Shown: positions 27,226 through 38,699, counted from the stretch's first letter. The stretch: 64,000 nt of DNA from Thermomicrobiales bacterium (GCA_030446685.1 JAUJMV010000011.1:29324-93323); one strand, 5' to 3'. The notes: a model not told the origin generated them from the letters alone. Made by a program: numbers and translations.

Positions 27226-28193
27226 CAGAGCCAGTTCTTGCCCTTGAAGTAGGCGCGCAGGCCAAAGCCGAGGGCGAGCATGACGAGGAGGACGGCGGGA
27301 TAGCCGAAGCGCGTGGCAAGTTCCGGCATGTGCTCGAAATTCATGCCGTAGATGCCGGCGATCAGCGTGACGCTCATCAGGATGATCGAATAGGCGGTCA
27401 TCGTCTTGATCACGCGGTTGGTGCTGTCCGCCTTGAGGGACTGGTGCGAGTCGAAGACCGCCTCCAGCAGATCGCGATAGCCGTCGATCGCGTTCGTGAC
27501 CCGGATGACGTGGTCGTCCACATCCTGGAAATACCGCGCGACCTTCTTGCTGATGAACGGCAACTCGCGCCGCACCAGCACCGCCATCACGTCGCGCTCC
27601 GGCAGGACCGCCTGGCGCATGGTGATCAGTTCCTTGCGCAGGGCGAAGGTGTTCTGGATCCCCTCGGCCTCGACGTTGGTCAGCACCCGCCGCTCCAGGT
27701 CGCCGATGCAGCGCCCGATCTCGTCGACCACCGGGAAGTAGTGATCGACGATCGTGTCGAGCAGGGAGTAGAGGAGCACGCCGACGCCATTCTCGATCTG
27801 CGCCGTGTTGTCGTGGAAGCGCCCCGCGACCTCCGCGATCTCCTCGATCGGATCGTAATGGACCGTGACCATGAAGTTCTTGCCGACGAAGATGTCGAGC
27901 TCGTGCTCGTCGATCTGGCGGCCCTCCGCGACCCAGTCGATGTCGTAGAAGACGATGAAGAAGACGTCGTCGTAGCGGTCGATCTTCGGGCGCTGGTGCG
28001 GCTTGGCCGCGTCCTCCACCGCCAGCGGGTGGAAGCCGAACTCGCCGGCGATGGCGCGCAGCTCCTCGGCCGTCGGCCGCTCCAGGTCGATCCAGAGCAG
28101 ATTGCCCTCGTCGGCCAGCAGCCGCCCGATCTCGGCCGGCGCCACGTCGCGCCGGAGCTGATACCCCTCCGCGCAGAGCATCGTGCGCAACAT
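27225..28193 (-). CDS. corA: CorA-family magnesium/divalent cation transporter
   Basis: C-terminal MTAYSIILMSVTLIAGIYGMNFEHMPEL (GMN motif). Confidence 0.95.
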   Translation of the reverse strand: MLRTMLCAEGYQLRRDVAPAEIGRLLADEGNLLWIDLERPTAEELRAIAGEFGFHPLAVEDAAKPHQRPKIDRYDDVFFIVFYDIDWVAEGRQIDEHELDIFVGKNFMVTVHYDPIEEIAEVAGRFHDNTAQIENGVGVLLYSLLDTIVDHYFPVVDEIGRCIGDLERRVLTNVEAEGIQNTFALRKELITMRQAVLPERDVMAVLVRRELPFISKKVARYFQDVDDHVIRVTNAIDGYRDLLEAVFDSHQSLKADSTNRVIKTMTAYSIILMSVTLIAGIYGMNFEHMPELATRFGYPAVLLVMLALGFGLRAYFKGKNWL

Positions 28194-28211
28194 CCGGACG
28201 CCCCCCTCCTA

Positions 28212-28350
28212 CGAACGCGGAACGTCGAACGCGGAACGCGGAAAAGGACGGTCGCGCGACGGTCCGTTCACCCGGCAGCGATCGCCCCCCATTGCCCGGT
28301 GTTTCGCATACACCGTTGTTCCGCGTTCGACGTTCCGCATTCCGCGTTGG
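28212..28350. repeat. Microrepeat locus F: inverted GCGGAAC heptads
   Basis: cgaacgcggaacgtcgaacgcggaacgcggaaaagg ... gttgttccgcgttcgacgttccgcattccgcgttgg. Confidence 0.93.
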
Positions 28351-28351
28351 A

Positions 28352-28576
28352 CTAGCGCCGCAACCACAGGTTGAGCAGGATCGTCAGCAGGAGGCTGAGG
28401 AGCAGCGAGGTGGCGAGCGGGATGAAGCAGCTCACCGGCCCGCGCGTGATCATGATGTCGCCCGGCAGCCGCCCGCCGGGGACGATCCGCGCCAGCAGCA
28501 CCAGCACCATGCCGAGCACCAGCAGGAGCCCCCCACCGACGAGCAGCAACCGCCCGAACTGTCCCAGGTCATTCAT
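28352..28576 (-). CDS. DUF2905 small membrane protein
   Basis: LVGGGLLLVLGMVLVLLARIVPGGRLPGDIMITRG...IPLATSLLLSLLLTILLNLW. Confidence 0.8.
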   Translation of the reverse strand: MNDLGQFGRLLLVGGGLLLVLGMVLVLLARIVPGGRLPGDIMITRGPVSCFIPLATSLLLSLLLTILLNLWLRR

Positions 28577-28826
28577 GCCGGACCACCTGTCGCTCGTCGG
28601 CCGGGGCATCGGCGACACGCTCGTCCCGCCCCCCGGCCGGCCCTTCCTCATCCAACGCCGCGGGCCGGGGTTCGGTGAAGCCGGAAACCAGGCTGAAGAC
28701 GAGCATGAAGATCAGCGGCGCGACGAAGATCAGCGCCGCCACCGCGACGATCAAACCGACCGCGCGCAGCGCCTCGAACAGGATGTCCACGGTTCCCTTC
28801 CCCCCGGTCAACGCGCCGCGCACCAT
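28569..28826 (-). CDS. Small hypothetical membrane protein
   Basis: ALRAVGLIVAVAALIFVAPLIFMLVFSLVSGF. Confidence 0.45.
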   Translation of the reverse strand: MVRGALTGGKGTVDILFEALRAVGLIVAVAALIFVAPLIFMLVFSLVSGFTEPRPAALDEEGPAGGRDERVADAPADERQVVRHE

Positions 28827-28956
28827 GGCGCGCCCGCCGCCCCCACACCGATCAGTATAGCAATCTCCCCCGCGTACGGCGATGGGCGGACGCGATCATA
28901 AGGCCGTTCCCCCCGCACTCCTGCAACATCGGCGGAGATCGAGCCGTTGTGACCGC

Positions 28957-29044
28957 TGTAGGGGCGGGTTTCAAACCCGCCCTGGTCGGCATGCCTCGAA
29001 CCTGGGGGCGAGGCAACCGGGCGGGATCGAAACCCGCCCCTACC
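28957..29044. repeat. Palindromic GTAGGGGCGGGTTTC element with perfect 15-bp terminal inverted repeats
   Basis: gtaggggcgggtttcaaacccgccc ... gggcgggatcgaaacccgcccctac. Confidence 0.88.
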
Positions 29045-29268
29045 GGCACCCGGATAGACGTACCCGTCCCCGCGCTCCGGCCGCTCCATCCCTTCGCGCC
29101 GTCCCGGGGGCAATGCCGCCGGGCGCTGGTATACTATCCCGCACAGGGCAGCAGGCGCGCGGGGCCGGCGGGCCGCTCATCGTCGCCATCGCGGGCGCTC
29201 GACGCTCGCGGCGCCGGAGAGGTTCGGCGGCGGGCCGACGCGCACAATCCGTTCTCGCAGGGGGAGGC

Positions 29269-30204
29269 ATGGTCACCGATCCGGTCGCGTTCACCATCGG
29301 GCCGCTCGCCGTGCGCTGGTACGGCATCCTGATCATGCTCGGGGTGCTGGCCGGCTCGTTCCTGGCCGCCCAGCTCGCGCGGCGCAAGGGGCACGACCCC
29401 GACCACCTGTGGAACATGGTGCCGTTCGTCGTCTTCACGGCGATCCTCGGCGCGCGCGCCTACTGGGTCTTCCTCGCCTGGGACACCTGCTGCGCGGACA
29501 ATCCGCTGCAGGCGTTCAACATCCGCAGCGGCGGCATCTCGATCCACGGGGCGATCGTCTTCGGCATCCTCGCGATCTGGCTCTACAGCCGCTTCATCCG
29601 CCAGAGCTTCTTCCGCTGGATCGACATCATCGCCCCGGCGATGGCGCTCGGGCAGGCGGTCGGGCGCTGGGGCAACTTCACCAACCAGGAGCTGTTCGGC
29701 CCGCCGACCGGCCGCCCGTGGGGCATCTACATCCAGCCGCAGAACCGGCCCCCGGCCTACCGGGACAACGAGTACTTCCACCCCACCTTCCTCTACGAAT
29801 CGGTCTACAACCTCTTCGTCTGCGGCGCGCTGACCTGGCTGGTGCTGCGGATCGACAAGGACCGGCGCCTGCGCGACGGTGACGCCCTCTGGGTCTACCT
29901 GATCCTCTACGCCATCGGCCGGTTCGCGATCGAGACGATCCGCACCGACAGCCTCTACGTCGGCCCCTTCAAGGCGGCGCACATCGCCTCCGTCCTGGCG
30001 CTGCTGGTCGGGCTGATCGGCCTCGGCATCCGGCACATCGGCTGGCGCGGGCGCGACACCGACGGCTCCGAGACGCCGGTCGCGGCGGGGGCGCCCCCCA
30101 TCGACGACGTCGAGGCGGCCGCCGCGCCGGCGCGCCCGGCGCACCTGGTCGGCAAGTCGGTCCACGCCGGGCGCGACAACGAACCCACAACGCGGGGGAC
30201 CTAA
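29269..30204 (+). CDS. lgt: Prolipoprotein diacylglyceryl transferase
   Basis: VRWYGILIMLGVLAG; GGISIHGAIVFGILAIWLYSR; IIAPAMALGQAVGRWGNFTNQELFG; FHPTFLYESVYNL; GRFAIETIRTDSLYVG. Confidence 0.95.
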   Translation: MVTDPVAFTIGPLAVRWYGILIMLGVLAGSFLAAQLARRKGHDPDHLWNMVPFVVFTAILGARAYWVFLAWDTCCADNPLQAFNIRSGGISIHGAIVFGILAIWLYSRFIRQSFFRWIDIIAPAMALGQAVGRWGNFTNQELFGPPTGRPWGIYIQPQNRPPAYRDNEYFHPTFLYESVYNLFVCGALTWLVLRIDKDRRLRDGDALWVYLILYAIGRFAIETIRTDSLYVGPFKAAHIASVLALLVGLIGLGIRHIGWRGRDTDGSETPVAAGAPPIDDVEAAAAPARPAHLVGKSVHAGRDNEPTTRGT

Positions 30205-30361
30205 CCCTACCCCCCACCGGGAGATTAGGCGCCCCCGTCAGCGGCCCAATCGTCACATTTCGCGATTCTGTCTCCGATGCGGGGGCCGAGTGCATCCCGC
30301 CGCGACCGCTGCGCGGAGCCATCCGACCCTGCCTCCCGCGCGGAGGCTGGGCCGCTCCCTG

Positions 30362-30475
30362 TCCTTGTCATCCTGAGCCGCGGCGAAGGATCGCGCTCCC
30401 TGGCGCCCGCATAGCGGATGGTCTCGTGCGGTGCCTTGTCAACCGATCCTTCGCTCCGCTCAGGATGACAAGGCG
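30362..30475. repeat. Palindromic REP-like element (TCATCCTGAGC family), copy 2
   Basis: ccttgtcatcctgagccgcggcgaaggatcg ... cgatccttcgctccgctcaggatgacaagg. Confidence 0.85.
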
Positions 30476-30596
30476 GGGACGTTCGCGTACCGGCAGGGAG
30501 ACACCGATTCCGGGGGGCTCGCCAACGGTACATGAGGGCCGGTGGAACGCGCGTCCCGCCGGCCCCCTAAGCTCTCGGTCATCTGCCTTCCGCCCG

Positions 30597-31316
30597 CTAC
30601 TCCCGCGGGCGGCCTTCCGGTTCGCCGGGCAGATCGGGGCGCTCCCGGACCTCGCCGCGCCCGAAACGTTCGAGCTGCGCCTGGGACGCGCCGGCGATCG
30701 GCTGCTCCGGCGCCAGGCCCGGCTCCTCATCGAGCAGGCCGGCGCCGACGATCGTGCCGCCGGTCGCCCCGATGCGCCCGGCCTGCTCGCCGCCCGTCAT
30801 CTGGGTGGTCGAGGGGGTCGTCTGCGCGCCGACGCTGGAGACCGTCGACCCGCCGGTCGCCGCGTCCGTGGCGGACCCGTCGGGGCGCTCCAGGCGCGAG
30901 GTCAGCCGCTGCAACTGCTCGTTCAACTCGCGCAAGCCGAGGGTCAGCCCGCCGCGCACCTCGTCAACCAGCTCGGTCGCGCGGGTCGTCTCGGCGGCCT
31001 TGCCGACCTGCTCCTTCATCGACTGGGTCATCGTCTGCGCGCGCGGGTTCGTCCGCAGGGTGTTGACCGCCTCATTCAACTGGTCGCGCAGCAGGCGCAG
31101 CCCGTCGGTCAATTCCTGCTGGATCTCCTGCCGCTGCTCGCTCTGCCAGGCGGCGCGGGTGGTGTTGGCGAGCTGGCGGCCCAGCTCCTGCAACTCGCGC
31201 GTCACCCCGCCCGGCGCGTCCAGGTCGCGCCGCCCGCCGCCGGGGGTCACCTCGCGCCCCGTCGCGCCCCCTTCGGCGTCCAGGTTGGGCCATTCGTCAC
31301 GTCGCCGCCTGTCCAT
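30597..31316 (-). CDS. Hypothetical protein
   Basis: Coherent hydrophilic ORF with coiled-coil-like TRELQELGRQLANTTRAAWQSEQRQEIQQELTDGLRLLRDQLNEAVNTLR. Confidence 0.6.
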   Translation of the reverse strand: MDRRRRDEWPNLDAEGGATGREVTPGGGRRDLDAPGGVTRELQELGRQLANTTRAAWQSEQRQEIQQELTDGLRLLRDQLNEAVNTLRTNPRAQTMTQSMKEQVGKAAETTRATELVDEVRGGLTLGLRELNEQLQRLTSRLERPDGSATDAATGGSTVSSVGAQTTPSTTQMTGGEQAGRIGATGGTIVGAGLLDEEPGLAPEQPIAGASQAQLERFGRGEVRERPDLPGEPEGRPRE

Positions 31317-31400
31317 GTCACCCTCCCTCACTCCGGCGCTCGCCGCCGATTCGGATACCCGACACCAGCGATCTACGCAACGCCGGTGCCCTGGGTGACA

Positions 31401-31519
31401 CGAACGCGGAACGGGGAACGGGGAACGCGGAACAGGGAACGGACGTCGGGGCCGGGTAGTGCGCTACCAAGCCTCTTCATCCCTTGTTCCGCGTTCCGCA
31501 TTCCCCGTTCCCCGTTCGC
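31401..31519. repeat. Microrepeat locus G: inverted GCGGAAC/GGGGAAC heptads
   Basis: cgaacgcggaacggggaacggggaacgcggaacagggaacgg ... cccttgttccgcgttccgcattccccgttccccgttcg. Confidence 0.95.
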
Positions 31520-32856
31520 TACCCGCGCCGCCGGTGGCGGCCGCCCTCGCGGCGGCGGTCGGCGGCATCCTCCTGCTCGCCCCAGAGCAGCTCGTAGTCG
31601 CCGAGGTGGACGACATCGCCCTCCTGGATGCCGGCCTCCGCCAGGCGCGCGGCGATCCCGGAGGCGTCGAGGACGCGCTGGAAGCGGTCGGCGGCCTCGT
31701 CGTTGTTGAAGTCGGTCATCGCCGCCAGCCGCTCGATCTTCGTGCCATGCACGGCGAAGTGGTGCGGCGAGAGGCGCTCGATCTCGTAGCGGCGCTCGTC
31801 GGTCGTGCTGTCGAGGGTGTAGCGGCGCGGCCCCGACTCGGCGGCGGCCGGCTCGGGGACCGGCAGGGCGGCGAGGCGGCGCGCGACCTCGCGCCCGAGC
31901 TCCCGCACGCCCTCGCCGGTCGCCGCCGCGATCGGCACGACGGCATGGCCGCGCCCCTCGAGCGCGGCGCGCAGGGCCGGCAGGCGCTCTTGGGCCTCCG
32001 GCAGGTCCAGCTTGTTGACCGCGACGATCTGCGGCTTCTCCTCCAGCCCGGCCCCGTAGGCCGCCAACTCGCGGTTGATCTGGTCGAAGTCGGCGAGTGG
32101 GTCGCGCCCTTCGAGGCCCCCCGAGCCGTCGAGGACGTGGATCAGCAGGCGGGTGCGCTCGACGTGGCGCAGGAACTCGTGGCCCAGCCCGACCCCCGCG
32201 GCCGCCCCTTCGATCAGGCCGGGGATGTCGGCCATCACGAACGTCGTGTCGTCGACCGCGACGACGCCGAGGTTCGGCTCCAGCGTGGTGAAGGGGTAGT
32301 CGGCGATCTTCGGGCGGGCGGCGCTCATCGCCGCCAGCAGCGTCGACTTCCCGACGTTCGGGTGGCCGACGAGGCCGACGTCGGCGATCAGCTTCAGCTC
32401 CAGCGTGACCCAGCGCTCCTTGCCCGGCTCGCCCTTCTCCGCGACGCGCGGGGCCTGCTTGACCGAGGTGGCGAAGTGCTGGTTGCCCAGCCCGCCGCGC
32501 CCGCCGCGCAGGACGACCAGCTCGTCGCCGGGCGCGGTCAGATCGGCCAGGATCTCCTCGGTCTCGGCGTCGCGCACGACGGTGCCGGGCGGGACCGGGA
32601 CGATCACGTCTTGGGCGTTCGCGCCGTGCTTGTTCGACTTCTGCCCGTTGCCGCCGTTCCCGGCGACGTAACGGTAGTAGGACTGGTAGCGCAGCAGGGT
32701 GTTCTCGCGCGGATCGACGCGCAGGATCACGTCGCCGCCCTTGCCACCGTCGCCGCCGTTCGGCCCGCCACGCGGCACATACTTCTCGCGGCGGAAGGTG
32801 ATCGCGCCGTTGCCGCCGTCCCCCGCCTTCAGATACAGCTTTGCTCGGTCGTACAC
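31519..32856 (-). CDS. obg: GTPase Obg/CgtA (GTG start)
   Basis: [83 protein letters not shown]-terminal Obg domain. Confidence 0.97.
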   Translation of the reverse strand: MYDRAKLYLKAGDGGNGAITFRREKYVPRGGPNGGDGGKGGDVILRVDPRENTLLRYQSYYRYVAGNGGNGQKSNKHGANAQDVIVPVPPGTVVRDAETEEILADLTAPGDELVVLRGGRGGLGNQHFATSVKQAPRVAEKGEPGKERWVTLELKLIADVGLVGHPNVGKSTLLAAMSAARPKIADYPFTTLEPNLGVVAVDDTTFVMADIPGLIEGAAAGVGLGHEFLRHVERTRLLIHVLDGSGGLEGRDPLADFDQINRELAAYGAGLEEKPQIVAVNKLDLPEAQERLPALRAALEGRGHAVVPIAAATGEGVRELGREVARRLAALPVPEPAAAESGPRRYTLDSTTDERRYEIERLSPHHFAVHGTKIERLAAMTDFNNDEAADRFQRVLDASGIAARLAEAGIQEGDVVHLGDYELLWGEQEDAADRRREGGRHRRRG

Positions 32857-32992
32857 CGTCGAACGCCTCCATCCCACCGCGTCGGCCCCCGCCCAACCGG
32901 GCGCGGGCGGAGGCCGGTCGCCCCCGCGAACTCCTAGTATGCCCTACCGATCACAACCCGTGCCACGATAGGCGGGGACGGGTAACAGGTCC

Positions 32993-33083
32993 GAGTCGGG
33001 TAGTCGAGTAGAGGACGCGAGGATCGCGACCGGCCGCGTGCCTCGCTCCAAGCCCCTACCCGACTACCCGACTACCCGACTCC
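32993..33083. repeat. Microrepeat locus H: inverted AGTCGGGT octads between divergent genes
   Basis: gagtcgggtagtcgagtagagg ... cccctacccgactacccgactacccgactcc. Confidence 0.88.
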
Positions 33084-33225
33084 AAACTCCTACGGAGTTG
33101 GCCCACCGCGCCGCTGGCAGGCATTTTGCTCTAGGCATTCTTGGTTCCGCTACGTGACCGGGTGAGCACAACACGGGCGGGCGGTGGCAGCCGAGGGCAA
33201 GGGCGCACAGCGCAGGGGGAAGACG

Positions 33226-33702
33226 ATGGCGAGCAGGGCGACGAGCGGCCTCTCCGGGCGGCACAGCGTGACCGCGGTCTTCGACGGCGCGAACCACGCG
33301 GAGCGCGCGATCGACGAACTGAAGAACGCGGGCTTCAGGGCCGAGCAGGTCTCGGCGGACGTCAACGAGGGGGGCGGCGGCGGCGGGGCCGCGGCGGCGG
33401 CGGCCGGCACCAGCCTGGCGGCGGGCCTCGGCCTGGTCCTCGGCGCGATCATCGGCGGCGTCCTCGGCTGGCTGCTGCTCGACGGCACGCTGCCGATCAT
33501 CCTCGGGGCGATCGTCGGCGCGATCGCCGGGACGGCCATCGCCTCGGCCATCGCGCGGGCGGCCGCGAAGAGCCAGCCCGCCGGCGGCGCGGCGGGGACG
33601 CGCAAGGGCAGCGTGAAGCTGACGGTCAACGCCGAGAGCCCAGAGCAGGCGCAGCAGGCGCGCGCCCTGTTCGAGCGCTTCGGCGCGAAACTGAGCGGAT
33701 AA
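33226..33702 (+). CDS. General stress protein 17M-like / glycine-zipper membrane protein
   Basis: HSVTAVFDGANHAERAIDELKNAGFRAEQVSADV followed by glycine-rich hydrophobic segment. Confidence 0.6.
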   Translation: MASRATSGLSGRHSVTAVFDGANHAERAIDELKNAGFRAEQVSADVNEGGGGGGAAAAAAGTSLAAGLGLVLGAIIGGVLGWLLLDGTLPIILGAIVGAIAGTAIASAIARAAAKSQPAGGAAGTRKGSVKLTVNAESPEQAQQARALFERFGAKLSG

Positions 33703-33719
33703 CGTCGCCCGGCCGCCGG

Positions 33720-34457
33720 TCAGCGAGATCCGCGCGGCGAGCAATGTAGTAGCACATCGCCCAGCGCCCCCAGCCAGAGGTCGGGTGCCAGGGCGGCCAG
33801 ATCCTCGACAGCGCCGCCGCCCCATGGGGCGGCGGCGCTGCGCATCCCGGCGGCGCGGGCGGCGCGGAGGTCGTGCGTGCTGTCGCCGACATAGAGACAG
33901 CCCGCCGGGGCGACGCCGAGAGTGGCCGCGGCCTTCAGCAGCGGATCGGGCTCCGGCTTGTGGCGCGCGGTATCCTCGGCGCAGATCGTCACATCCACCA
34001 GCGGTTCGAGCGCGCAGAGCCGGAAGGCGAGTTCGGCCTGGGGGCGGCTCTTCGCGGTGACGATTCCCAGCCGGTAGCCCCGCGCGCGCAGCTCCCGCAG
34101 CGTCTCGGCCGCCCCCGGGAAGGGGCGCACCAGCGCGTCGTGGTGCGCGCGCACGTAGGCGCGGTAGGTCGCCAGCAACGCCGCGCCGCGCCCCGGCGCC
34201 AGTTCCTCCAGCACCACCGCGAGCGGCCGCCCGATCGTCGCGACAATCGCTGCGCGCGACGGCGCCGCGCCCAGGTGCGTGCGCGTCGCGCGCTCGAACG
34301 CGCGGACGATCAGCTCCACCGAATCGATCAGCGTGCCGTCGAGGTCGAAGAGGACGGCTTCGCAGGACTGAGGACCGAGGACCGAGGACTGCGTGGGAGA
34401 CGCGCGCAACCCGCAGCCTTCGGGGTTGGCATCCGCCCCTCGACGCGCCCTATTCAC
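33720..34457 (-). CDS. HAD-family hydrolase (phosphoglycolate phosphatase/PpaX-like); N-terminus reads through a microrepeat
   Basis: EAVLFDLDGTLIDSVELIVRAFE; LGIVTAKSRPQAELAF; KPEPDPLLKAAATLGVAPAGCLYVGDSTHDLRAARAAGM. Confidence 0.88.
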   Translation of the reverse strand: MNRARRGADANPEGCGLRASPTQSSVLGPQSCEAVLFDLDGTLIDSVELIVRAFERATRTHLGAAPSRAAIVATIGRPLAVVLEELAPGRGAALLATYRAYVRAHHDALVRPFPGAAETLRELRARGYRLGIVTAKSRPQAELAFRLCALEPLVDVTICAEDTARHKPEPDPLLKAAATLGVAPAGCLYVGDSTHDLRAARAAGMRSAAAPWGGGAVEDLAALAPDLWLGALGDVLLHCSPRGSR

Positions 34458-34477
34458 TCAGCACTCAGCACTCGTCC

Positions 34478-34480
<3 letters not shown>
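34361..34480. repeat. Microrepeat locus I between sigma factor stop and HAD gene (two arms, different words)
   Basis: cgcaggactgaggaccgaggaccgaggactgcg ... cactcagcactcagcactcgtcccta. Confidence 0.82.
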
Positions 34481-36226
<1,746 letters not shown>

Positions 36227-36809
36227 GTTCCCCTGCTTCACCTGTTCCCTGGCTCAGTGCCTGGAGCGGTCGGCTGCCGAACCTGACCACACTGTCTGGT
36301 TACTACCCGAAACTGCCCGGTCGGAATGGCCCGGCCCCGCCGACCGGCGGGATTGTGGAGACGGTTCGCGAACGTCATGCCGTGGGGGTCTCAAACGCGG
36401 CGTACCTACGGCGCATAGCCCAGCTATGCTGCGCTCTGATGTTTGGTCCGGTAGTTGTACTACGTCGGTCTGCGGGATGCAAGCCGCGCGCCCTCCCAGC
36501 GGCCGCGATCGGTACTTTCGTACAGGGCGCGCGTGGGTAAAATCCCGCGACCCGGTCGCCCGGAACGGGTCGGCGCGCGGCCGGCGGTAGATGGAGCACG
36601 GGCCGCGCGGCCGCGCACAACGACGGAGCGTCGGGCAAAGAAAAGGGCGGGGCGGAAACCCGCCGCGCCCGAGGAGAGGAAGGGGAACGGCCATCGCTGG
36701 CCGCGTGAGGGGTGAGCGCCCTCACCACCTATTACGGCGGAGGCGGCATTGCGGATCACGGCCCGTCCCCGAGCTCGCCAGGCGCTCGTGCCGCCGGGGC
36801 GGGGGCGGC

Positions 36810-37373
36810 TCAGTCCCAGAAGCCGTTGGTCAGGAGCAGGACCGCGAAGAACGTACACGGGAACGCGCCCACCGCGAGCGCCGTCAGCGGCGGGAGCAGT
36901 TGCGCGGCGACGAAGAACGGCTCCTCCCCCAGGTTCTCGATGGGGTGCTCGCGGCGCAGCGCGTCGAGTTGCTCCCCGCTCAGGCCGAGCGGCTCGTCCA
37001 GGAGGCGAACCAGTGGACGTGGACGTGGGGCGAGCCGACGCGGCAGGGCCAGGCCCGCCCGGCGTAGCGGGCCTCGCACCACCCGCCGAGTTGGTTGGGA
37101 TGCGCGGGCGGGTTGCGTCACGCGCCGATCTCCAGCGCGCGCCACCGGCGCCCGGTAGTGTGAACCGAGGACCCCGTCGCGCTCGACCGGCACGCAGGCG
37201 AGCCGCCTGCCGGAGAGGTAGGCGACGCCCGACTCGTCCCGGTGACTGCCGATCCCGACGCCGATGATCGCCTGGTCCGCCGGCCCCGGCGCAGCCTGCC
37301 ACACCGCGACGGCAAGGCCGGCGAGCATAACGAAATAAGCGAGGCAGACCGCAAGAACGATGTAGCGCACCAT
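36810..37373 (-). CDS. Hypothetical membrane protein (probably frameshifted in the middle)
   Basis: MVRYIVLAVCLAYFVMLAGLAVAVW ... LDEPLGLSGEQLDALRREHPIENLGEEPFFVAAQLLPPLTALAVGAFPCTFFAVLLLTNGFWD. Confidence 0.45.
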   Translation of the reverse strand: MVRYIVLAVCLAYFVMLAGLAVAVWQAAPGPADQAIIGVGIGSHRDESGVAYLSGRRLACVPVERDGVLGSHYRAPVARAGDRRVTQPARASQPTRRVVRGPLRRAGLALPRRLAPRPRPLVRLLDEPLGLSGEQLDALRREHPIENLGEEPFFVAAQLLPPLTALAVGAFPCTFFAVLLLTNGFWD

Positions 37374-37514
37374 TGCCCAGCCCCTCCCCCACACTTGCGC
37401 GACACGCCGCCGCTACCGCATGTCGCCGCTATAGAAGATGATGCGGTTCACCCTGGGGTTGCGGCCACCCGACCGCGCGCCGCGCGGCTACAACGACAGG
37501 GCGCGGTAAAACGC

Positions 37515-37543
37515 TTGACAAATTCCGTGCAGACTGCTACGAT
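37515..37543 (+). promoter_or_regulatory. Sigma70-type promoter upstream of riboswitch 1
   Basis: TTGACA - 17 nt - TACGAT. Confidence 0.75.
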
Positions 37544-37549
37544 GCCCGC

Positions 37550-37700
37550 GGTTGGGGAGTAGCCACCCGCCGCGGCGGGCCGGCCAGTTGTCATTACGGG
37601 GCATAGCCCCCGGCTGGCCGCGGGTGCATCCGCACAAGGGGCGAGACCACCACGACACTCGGTGCCGTGGGGTCGCGCTTTTTTTGTCCCCCACGGCCTA
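37550..37700 (+). promoter_or_regulatory. yybP-ykoY (Mn2+) riboswitch upstream of terC copy 1, with intrinsic terminator platform
   Basis: ggttggggagtagcc ... ggggcgagaccaccacgac; hairpin gcgagaccaccacg/cgtggggtcgcgc followed by ttttttt. Confidence 0.85.
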
Positions 37701-37718
37701 CCTCACAGGAGGCAGGCC

Positions 37719-38699
37719 ATGTTCCCCCTCTCGGAGACCGCCCTCGTCTGGATCGGCTTCAACCTCTTCGTGCTAGCGATGCTGGCGCTCGACCTCGGCG
37801 TCTTCCACCGCCAGGCCCACGAGGTCTCGATCCGCGAGGCCGGCGTCTGGAGCGTCCTCTGGATCAGCCTGGCGCTCGCCTTCAACGTCGGGCTCTACTT
37901 CTGGCGCGGCGGCGAGGTCGCCCTGCAGTTCCTCACCGGCTACCTGATCGAGAAGTCGCTCAGCGTCGACAACATCTTCGTCTTCGTGCTGATCTTCACC
38001 TACTTCGCGGTGCCGGCCAAGTACCAGCACCGGGTCCTCTTCTGGGGCATCCTCGGCGCGCTGGTCATGCGCGGCATCATGATCGCCGCCGGCGCCGCCC
38101 TCATCAAGGAGTTCCACTGGATCATCTACCTCTTCGGCGCGTTCCTGATCGTCACCGGCATCCGCATGGCCCTGCACCGCAACGAGGAGATCCACCCCGA
38201 CCGCAACCCGCTGGTCCGGCTGGTGCGGCGCGTCCTGCCGGTCACCGGCGAGTACCACGGGCAGCGCTTCTTCGTGCGCCAGGCGGGCGTGCTGATGGCG
38301 ACGCCGCTCTTCCTCACCCTGGTGATGGTCGAGTTCACCGACCTGATCTTCGCGGTCGACTCGATCCCGGCGATCTTCGCGGTGACGACCGACCCCTTCA
38401 TCGTCTACACCTCCAACGTCTTCGCCATCCTCGGCCTGCGCTCCCTCTACTTCGTGCTGCGCGGCGTGGTGGACAAGTTCTACTACCTGAAGCTCTCGCT
38501 GGCGGCGGTGCTGACCTTCGTCGGCGTGAAGATGGTCCTCACCGACCTCTACAAGGTGCCGGTCGGCCTCTCCCTCGCGGTGATCGCCACGCTGCTCGCG
38601 ATCGGCATCGCCGCCTCGGTCTGGCGCAACCGCCGGGCGGCCGCCGCCGGCACGGGCGGCCCCGCTGGCGCGGGCGGCGCACCCCGGCGAGCGGCGTAG
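37719..38699 (+). CDS. TerC family membrane protein, copy 1
   Basis: FLTGYLIEKSLSVDNIFVFVLIFTYFAVPAKYQHRVLFWGILGALVMRGIMIAAG; DLIFAVDSIPAIFAVTTDPFIVYTSNVFAILGLRSLYF. Confidence 0.95.
   Translation: MFPLSETALVWIGFNLFVLAMLALDLGVFHRQAHEVSIREAGVWSVLWISLALAFNVGLYFWRGGEVALQFLTGYLIEKSLSVDNIFVFVLIFTYFAVPAKYQHRVLFWGILGALVMRGIMIAAGAALIKEFHWIIYLFGAFLIVTGIRMALHRNEEIHPDRNPLVRLVRRVLPVTGEYHGQRFFVRQAGVLMATPLFLTLVMVEFTDLIFAVDSIPAIFAVTTDPFIVYTSNVFAILGLRSLYFVLRGVVDKFYYLKLSLAAVLTFVGVKMVLTDLYKVPVGLSLAVIATLLAIGIAASVWRNRRAAAAGTGGPAGAGGAPRRAA

Noticed and set aside
36412-36436. Hairpin gcgcatagcccagctatgctgcgc upstream of rpoD
   Set aside because: Real dyad but no T-tract or known riboswitch signature; function cannot be supported from sequence alone.
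37515-37720. Poly-T tract before terC considered as a simple stand-alone terminator
   Set aside because: It is better explained as the expression platform of the yybP-ykoY-like riboswitch.
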